A stretch of DNA of 64,000 bases from assembly GCA_023442085.1 (NCBI GenBank), contig JAEZMT010000066.1, positions 1-64,000 of the forward strand. The letters run 5' to 3'. Source of the DNA: Pseudomonadota bacterium. GTDB lineage: Bacteria > Pseudomonadota > Alphaproteobacteria > Rhizobiales > Xanthobacteraceae. The position numbers were made by a program, and so were the translations under genes. How positions within the stretch are numbered: the first letter of the stretch is position 1; the number at the start of each line of letters is the position of its first letter. Under the pieces are notes generated by a model, which saw nothing but the letters and a program-made list of their open reading frames with translations, searched no databases and was not told where the DNA came from. Shown one piece after another: positions 60,839-64,000 of this stretch.

Positions 60839-61714
60839 TCAGCGCGGCGCGTTCACAGGGACAGTGCTTGCCTTGACCTCGGTTTCCAGCGAGGTCGCCT
60901 CCAGCAAAGCCGTTCCGATCATGGTGGCGACGGATACACGGAACGGCGCCATCAGGCGGGTGCCGGCAATCGGCACGAGCCACACGGACATGTCCTTGTT
61001 CTCGGTCATGTACTTGACGGTGTAGCGGGAGGGCCGGTGGCCGGCGACCGGCTGGTACCGCACCGAGCACACCACCGCAGAGCCCGCGTATCCCGCCACC
61101 TTCACCGTCTCGGTGCGCTGGTAGGTCAGGGCGAGGTCGTAGCGCTGGCGCCCGTCGAACACCGGAATCGATCGGGCGCAGGCCGCGGCCGACAGCATTT
61201 CGCCGGTGCCGGGCACGTAGACGAAAGCGCCGCTCATGGGATCGAGGATGTTCTGCAACACCGACTGCTCGATGGGAACGCGGTCGGCGGCCGGCTTCAG
61301 CGGCGGCTCGACTTCCATCTCCTTCAAGGCCCCGGAGGCCATGGCGAGACGCGCCGTTTCCGCCTTGCCGTCGGCCTCGGCATTGAGCGCGTAGACCTTC
61401 GGCACCAGTTTTCCGCCGGAGATGGCCCCACGAGAGGCCGCGACACCCTTGCCGGAGGAGACCGCCCGCAGCACGCCGGTGACGCGGGCCGAGCCGGAAA
61501 TCTCATAGGCCTGATCGCCAGCCTCGACAGTGATAGACCCCCGGCCCAGCTCGACTCCGCCGACAGTCAGCACATATTTGGCGTTCAGCTTCCCGTCCGC
61601 GCGGGCAGGCCCGGCGAGCGCCGTCAGGCCGGCGGCCATCAGGATACCGGCCAGGGCGGCCGGGGCTCGGGGGCGGGAGCGAGGCAGAGGAGCGATCATC
61701 GGGGTCGTCGTCAT
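60839..61714 (-). CDS. DUF3108 periplasmic protein
   Basis: The 291-residue protein has a signal peptide (AALAGILMAAGLTALAGPARA) followed by a DUF3108-type beta-rich domain: LNAKYVLTVGGVELGRGSIT, YEISGSARVTGVLRAVSSGK, DPMSGAFVYVPG and YDLALTYQRTETVKVAGYAG, with VWLVPIAGTRLMAPFRVS near the end. Two or three cysteines (AACARS and VVCSVRY) may form a disulfide. Function unknown. The start is uncertain between ATG 61714 and ATG 61699. It is divergent from infC. Confidence 0.83.
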   Translation of the reverse strand: MTTTPMIAPLPRSRPRAPAALAGILMAAGLTALAGPARADGKLNAKYVLTVGGVELGRGSITVEAGDQAYEISGSARVTGVLRAVSSGKGVAASRGAISGGKLVPKVYALNAEADGKAETARLAMASGALKEMEVEPPLKPAADRVPIEQSVLQNILDPMSGAFVYVPGTGEMLSAAACARSIPVFDGRQRYDLALTYQRTETVKVAGYAGSAVVCSVRYQPVAGHRPSRYTVKYMTENKDMSVWLVPIAGTRLMAPFRVSVATMIGTALLEATSLETEVKASTVPVNAPR

Positions 61715-62047
61715 CGTATAGTCCGGATGGAGATGTCCGGGGGCCGGCGGACCCGTGACCCAAAGACATGCACAGGGAAGGCGGCTGAACTGTGACCCCT
61801 GCCCCTACCCGCAGGCGGCACCGCCGATCCGTCCTGCCGACCCGTCCTGCCGGACCGCTCGCGACAGACCCTGTCGGCGGAGGCCGGGGCGACGCCGCGC
61901 GAATCCGCATGGGTCATTGACTTTACGGTGGTTTGTCACGATCTTTCCAGCCTACCCTGAGAGGCGGGTTGCGCAGACGACGGCGAGGACCGGCGCCGCG
62001 GTCCGTTTACCTCGGGGGATTGTGTTGATTGCCAAGGAGCTGAAGCC
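61715..62047. other. Divergent region and infC leader
   Basis: The 333-base gap separates DUF3108 from infC. A weak promoter candidate for infC is ttgact (61917-61922) with gatctt 17 bases later. The leader of about 100 bases before infC may fold, but I did not identify a known RNA element or a leader peptide. Nothing else recognisable is present. Confidence 0.35.
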
Positions 62048-62050
62048 ATT
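62034..62050 (+). promoter_or_regulatory. infC ribosome site and AUU start codon
   Basis: aaggag (62034-62039) is followed after 8 bases by att (62048-62050), in frame with infC. The first ATG (62060) is 20 bases from the same ribosome site, too far for normal initiation. AUU starts are the known basis of IF3 autoregulation in enteric bacteria. Confidence 0.75.
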
Positions 62051-62584
62051 CGCCGCCCTATGAGACCCGTCGCGCCGGAGAAGGATGGACCGCGCGTCAA
62101 TGAGGAAATCCGCATCCGCGAAGTCCAGCTGATCGACCAGGACGGTCAGAACCGCGGCGTGGTAGCAATCCGCGATGCGCTCATGCTGGCGCAGGAGGCC
62201 GGGCTCGATCTCGTGGAGATCTCCCCCAATTCCGCGCCCCCCGTCTGCAAGATCCTCGATTACGGCCGCTTCAAGTACCAGAACCAGAAGAAGGCCAGCG
62301 AGGCGCGCAAGAAGCAGAAGGTGGTCGAGGTCAAGGAGATCAAGCTCCGTCCGGGCATCGACGACCACGACTATGACGTGAAGATGCGGGCCATGCAGCG
62401 CTTCTTCGAGGAAGGCGACAAGGTGAAGGTCACCCTGCGCTTCCGTGGTCGCGAGATGGCGCATCAGGACATCGGCTACAAGCTTCTCCAGAAGCTCAAG
62501 GAAGACGTGTCGCCGGTGGCCAAGGTCGAGGCCGAGCCCATGCTCGAGGGCCGGCAGATGATCATGATCCTCGCCCCCCGCTGA
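62048..62584 (+). CDS. infC: Translation initiation factor IF-3
   Basis: The 178-residue factor prevents premature joining of ribosomal subunits and checks the start codon. Seen motifs are [59 protein letters not shown] and [18 protein letters not shown]. Reading from AUU at 62048 gives [16 protein letters not shown], which matches the MRRP start of other alphaproteobacterial IF-3 proteins (from memory). Starting at ATG 62060 would remove it and leave the ribosome site misplaced. It is monocistronic here, ended by a strong terminator, with no rpmI-rplT behind it. Confidence 0.95.
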   Translation: MRRPMRPVAPEKDGPRVNEEIRIREVQLIDQDGQNRGVVAIRDALMLAQEAGLDLVEISPNSAPPVCKILDYGRFKYQNQKKASEARKKQKVVEVKEIKLRPGIDDHDYDVKMRAMQRFFEEGDKVKVTLRFRGREMAHQDIGYKLLQKLKEDVSPVAKVEAEPMLEGRQMIMILAPR

Positions 62585-62610
62585 CGCAGGTCTTGAGGAC
62601 GGAGTAAAGA

Positions 62611-62642
62611 AAAAGCCCGGCGCAGCGCGCCGGGCTTTTCTC
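62611..62642 (+). terminator. Rho-independent terminator of infC
   Basis: A perfect 13-base stem, aaaagcccggcgc (62611-62623) with gcgccgggctttt (62627-62639), has loop agc, 27 bases after the infC stop. Confidence 0.92.
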
Positions 62643-62711
62643 GTTTCTGACCTCCAGGCCACCCCTCCCGATGGGGGTCGGGGCGCGGCCGCCTGAACGG
62701 CCGCGCAAGCC

Positions 62712-63434
62712 TCACGGGCAGGGATGCTGGAGCCCGTCGTAGCCGGTGTACGTGCCGGTGTTCGGGTTGTACGACCGGAAGCGCGACATGCAGTACGCCA
62801 CCGCATCGTTCGTGTAGACGGGCTCGGCATTGGCCGCGGCCACCGCGCCGAGCGCCAGACCGCTGGCAACTCCGAGAGCGATCCACGCGCCGGTGTTGTT
62901 ATAGTAGCCCCAGCCCCAGCCGGGACGATACCAGCCCCAGCCCGGACGCCACGGCCCCGGACCCCACGCGCCCGGCGGCGGGCGCCAGCCCGGATGGCCC
63001 CAGCCCGGTCCGCCGGGTCCCCAGCCGGGACGGCCAGGACCCCAACCGGGGCGACCGGGGCCCCAGCCGGGGCGGCCCGCATACACCGGACGTCCGACAT
63101 AGCCGGGACGACCCACGACACCCGGCCGACCGACGAAGCCCGGACGACCGACATAGCCGGGACGGCCCACAAATCCGGGACGGCCGACAAAACCGGGGCG
63201 TCCCACGTATCCGGGGCGCATGCCCACGCGCGGCCCGCCCACGCGCACCGCCCCCACCCGGGGCCCGCCACCGCCGCGCCAGGCCACGGTTTCAACCGCG
63301 CCGGCATTGGCAAGGGCCGGATTGGCAAGGCCAAAGCGCAGCGCTTGCGCATTCGCGACGGGAACCGAAAGCGAAAGCATGCCGCCAGCGACCGCAGCCG
63401 CTGCAAACAATGCCACCCTTCTTGTGCCGAACAT
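62712..63434 (-). CDS. BA14K-family exported protein with Gly-Arg-Pro repeats
   Basis: The 240-residue protein has a signal peptide (VALFAAAAVAGGMLSLSVPV, then ANAQA). About 130 residues of low-complexity repeats follow (units like GRPGYV/GRPGFV, then GRPGWGP), a short hydrophobic stretch (AWIALGVASGLALGAVAAAN) and the C-terminal BA14K motif AVAYCMSRFRSYNPNTGTY with HPCP, whose two cysteines are probably bonded. BA14K proteins are surface-associated in Brucella and relatives. ATG 63434 has GGGAG upstream; the frame is open further. It is divergent from a related partial gene. Confidence 0.83.
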   Translation of the reverse strand: MFGTRRVALFAAAAVAGGMLSLSVPVANAQALRFGLANPALANAGAVETVAWRGGGGPRVGAVRVGGPRVGMRPGYVGRPGFVGRPGFVGRPGYVGRPGFVGRPGVVGRPGYVGRPVYAGRPGWGPGRPGWGPGRPGWGPGGPGWGHPGWRPPPGAWGPGPWRPGWGWYRPGWGWGYYNNTGAWIALGVASGLALGAVAAANAEPVYTNDAVAYCMSRFRSYNPNTGTYTGYDGLQHPCP

Positions 63435-63630
63435 GATCTTCACTCCCTCAACACTTTCCATCTTCAACGCTCTTTGTGTCGAATGTTTCGCGGCCGTTGC
63501 GGAACTTGCGGCTGGAAAGCGGCGAAGTGGTGCATTTCATCGTTTGGGTGCCCCACCCGATCACGCGTGCGTGACCAGAGGCATCCTTGCGCGCCCGGAG
63601 GCGTTGACCGGGCATAACAAGGAGTTCGGT

Positions 63631-64000
63631 ATGCATCATCTGTTGCGCAAGACCTTCCGGCGGATCACCGTCGGCCTCACCTCCGCGGCCATCGTCGTTT
63701 CCAGCGTCGGTGTAGCCACTGTGGCGACGGCTCCGGCCGCATCGGCGCAGGCGTTGCGGGCCGGTGCCGCATCCATGAACGTCCAGGCCGCGGCACCCGA
63801 CGAGGTGCAGGTGCGGCGTGGCGGGCCGAGGCGCGGAGCGGGATACGTCAAGCGAGGGCCGGTCCGTGGACCGGGCTATGGTCGCCCCGGATACGGCCGC
63901 CCCGGCTGGCACGGGCCGCGCCCCGGCTATCACGCGCGCTGGGGACGCCCCTATTGGCGGAACGGCGGCTGGTACTACCGCAATAACAACGGCGCGTGGA
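63631..64000 (+). CDS. Exported Gly/Arg/Pro/Tyr-rich protein (partial, runs off the right edge)
   Basis: The first 123 codons are visible. AAGGAG lies 7 bases before the ATG. The signal peptide spans MHHLLRKTFRR then ITVGLTSAAIVVSSVGVATV, ending near AASAQA. The mature part has RRGGPRRGAGYVKRGPVRGP and GYGRPGYGRPGWHGPRPGYH, ending in WRNGGWYYRNNNGAW at the window edge. Composition and signal resemble the divergent BA14K gene, so it is probably a relative; the C-terminal domain is out of view. Confidence 0.75.
   Translation, partial: MHHLLRKTFRRITVGLTSAAIVVSSVGVATVATAPAASAQALRAGAASMNVQAAAPDEVQVRRGGPRRGAGYVKRGPVRGPGYGRPGYGRPGWHGPRPGYHARWGRPYWRNGGWYYRNNNGAW

Noticed and set aside
63060..63220. 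Short tandem repeats resembling a CRISPR or minisatellite
   Set aside because: The repeats are in frame in a coding region and encode the GRPGYV/GRPGFV units of the BA14K-type protein.

Overview
The window is GC-rich chromosomal DNA that reads like an alphaproteobacterium of the order Hyphomicrobiales (Rhizobiales), plausibly Xanthobacteraceae. This is inferred from gene content and order: an F0 operon with duplicated b subunits (atpI-B-E-F2-F), a split transhydrogenase (pntAA-AB-B) behind an aa3 oxidase subunit IV gene, sdhCDAB order, BA14K-type surface proteins, RpoH with its family box, and a mesaconyl-CoA hydratase of the ethylmalonyl-CoA pathway. I saw no rRNA, tRNA, phage, insertion sequence or CRISPR array. 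Most of the window is core metabolism, with two accessory-looking patches: 9.0-11.1 kb and the polysaccharide locus at 35-49 kb.

Layout. 0-6.3 kb: a branched-chain amino-acid-type ABC transporter (livK, livH, partial livM, minus strand) with two MITE-like palindromic elements inside the operon, a divergent FadR-type regulator, an SDR oxidoreductase and an aldehyde dehydrogenase. 6.5-9.0 kb: small protein, HlyD-type adaptor and FUSC-type exporter. 9.1-15.4 kb: an FkbM methyltransferase, an orphan REC-MarR regulator, rpoH, rluD, a small membrane protein, a Lon-N protein and a thioredoxin-TPR chaperone. 15.7-22.5 kb: smc and the ATP synthase F0 operon with a clear promoter and terminator. 22.7-30.3 kb: an SGNH/DUF459 protein lacking catalytic residues, a malyl-CoA thioesterase-like enzyme, a DJ-1/PfpI protein, an unusual CDF transporter, mesaconyl-CoA hydratase, an esterase and ompW with a perfect FNR-type box. 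30.5-34.1 kb: succinate dehydrogenase.

35.4-48.7 kb is a Wzx/Wzy-type exopolysaccharide locus: flippase, co-polymerase with a degenerate kinase domain, Wza-like export lipoprotein, WecG-type glycosyltransferase, polymerase, acyltransferase, two FkbM methyltransferases, a GmhB-like phosphatase, a secreted GH18 hydrolase and the initiating phosphoglycosyltransferase. It has only one ordinary glycosyltransferase, so the repeat unit is either very short or completed by enzymes encoded elsewhere. This is the best candidate here for an undescribed system.

48.9-64 kb: pnt operon with oxidase subunit IV, a PA0069-type radical SAM protein, a VOC protein, a TetR regulator with two matching operators, a twin-hairpin repeat, a lipid kinase, TerC, the PuuB/PuuA polyamine pair, a DUF3108 protein, infC (best read with an AUU start) and two divergent Gly/Arg/Pro-rich surface proteins, the second cut by the window edge.

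Coordinates of coding regions include the stop codon. Family assignments come from reading motifs and from memory of family sequences; no search was run.
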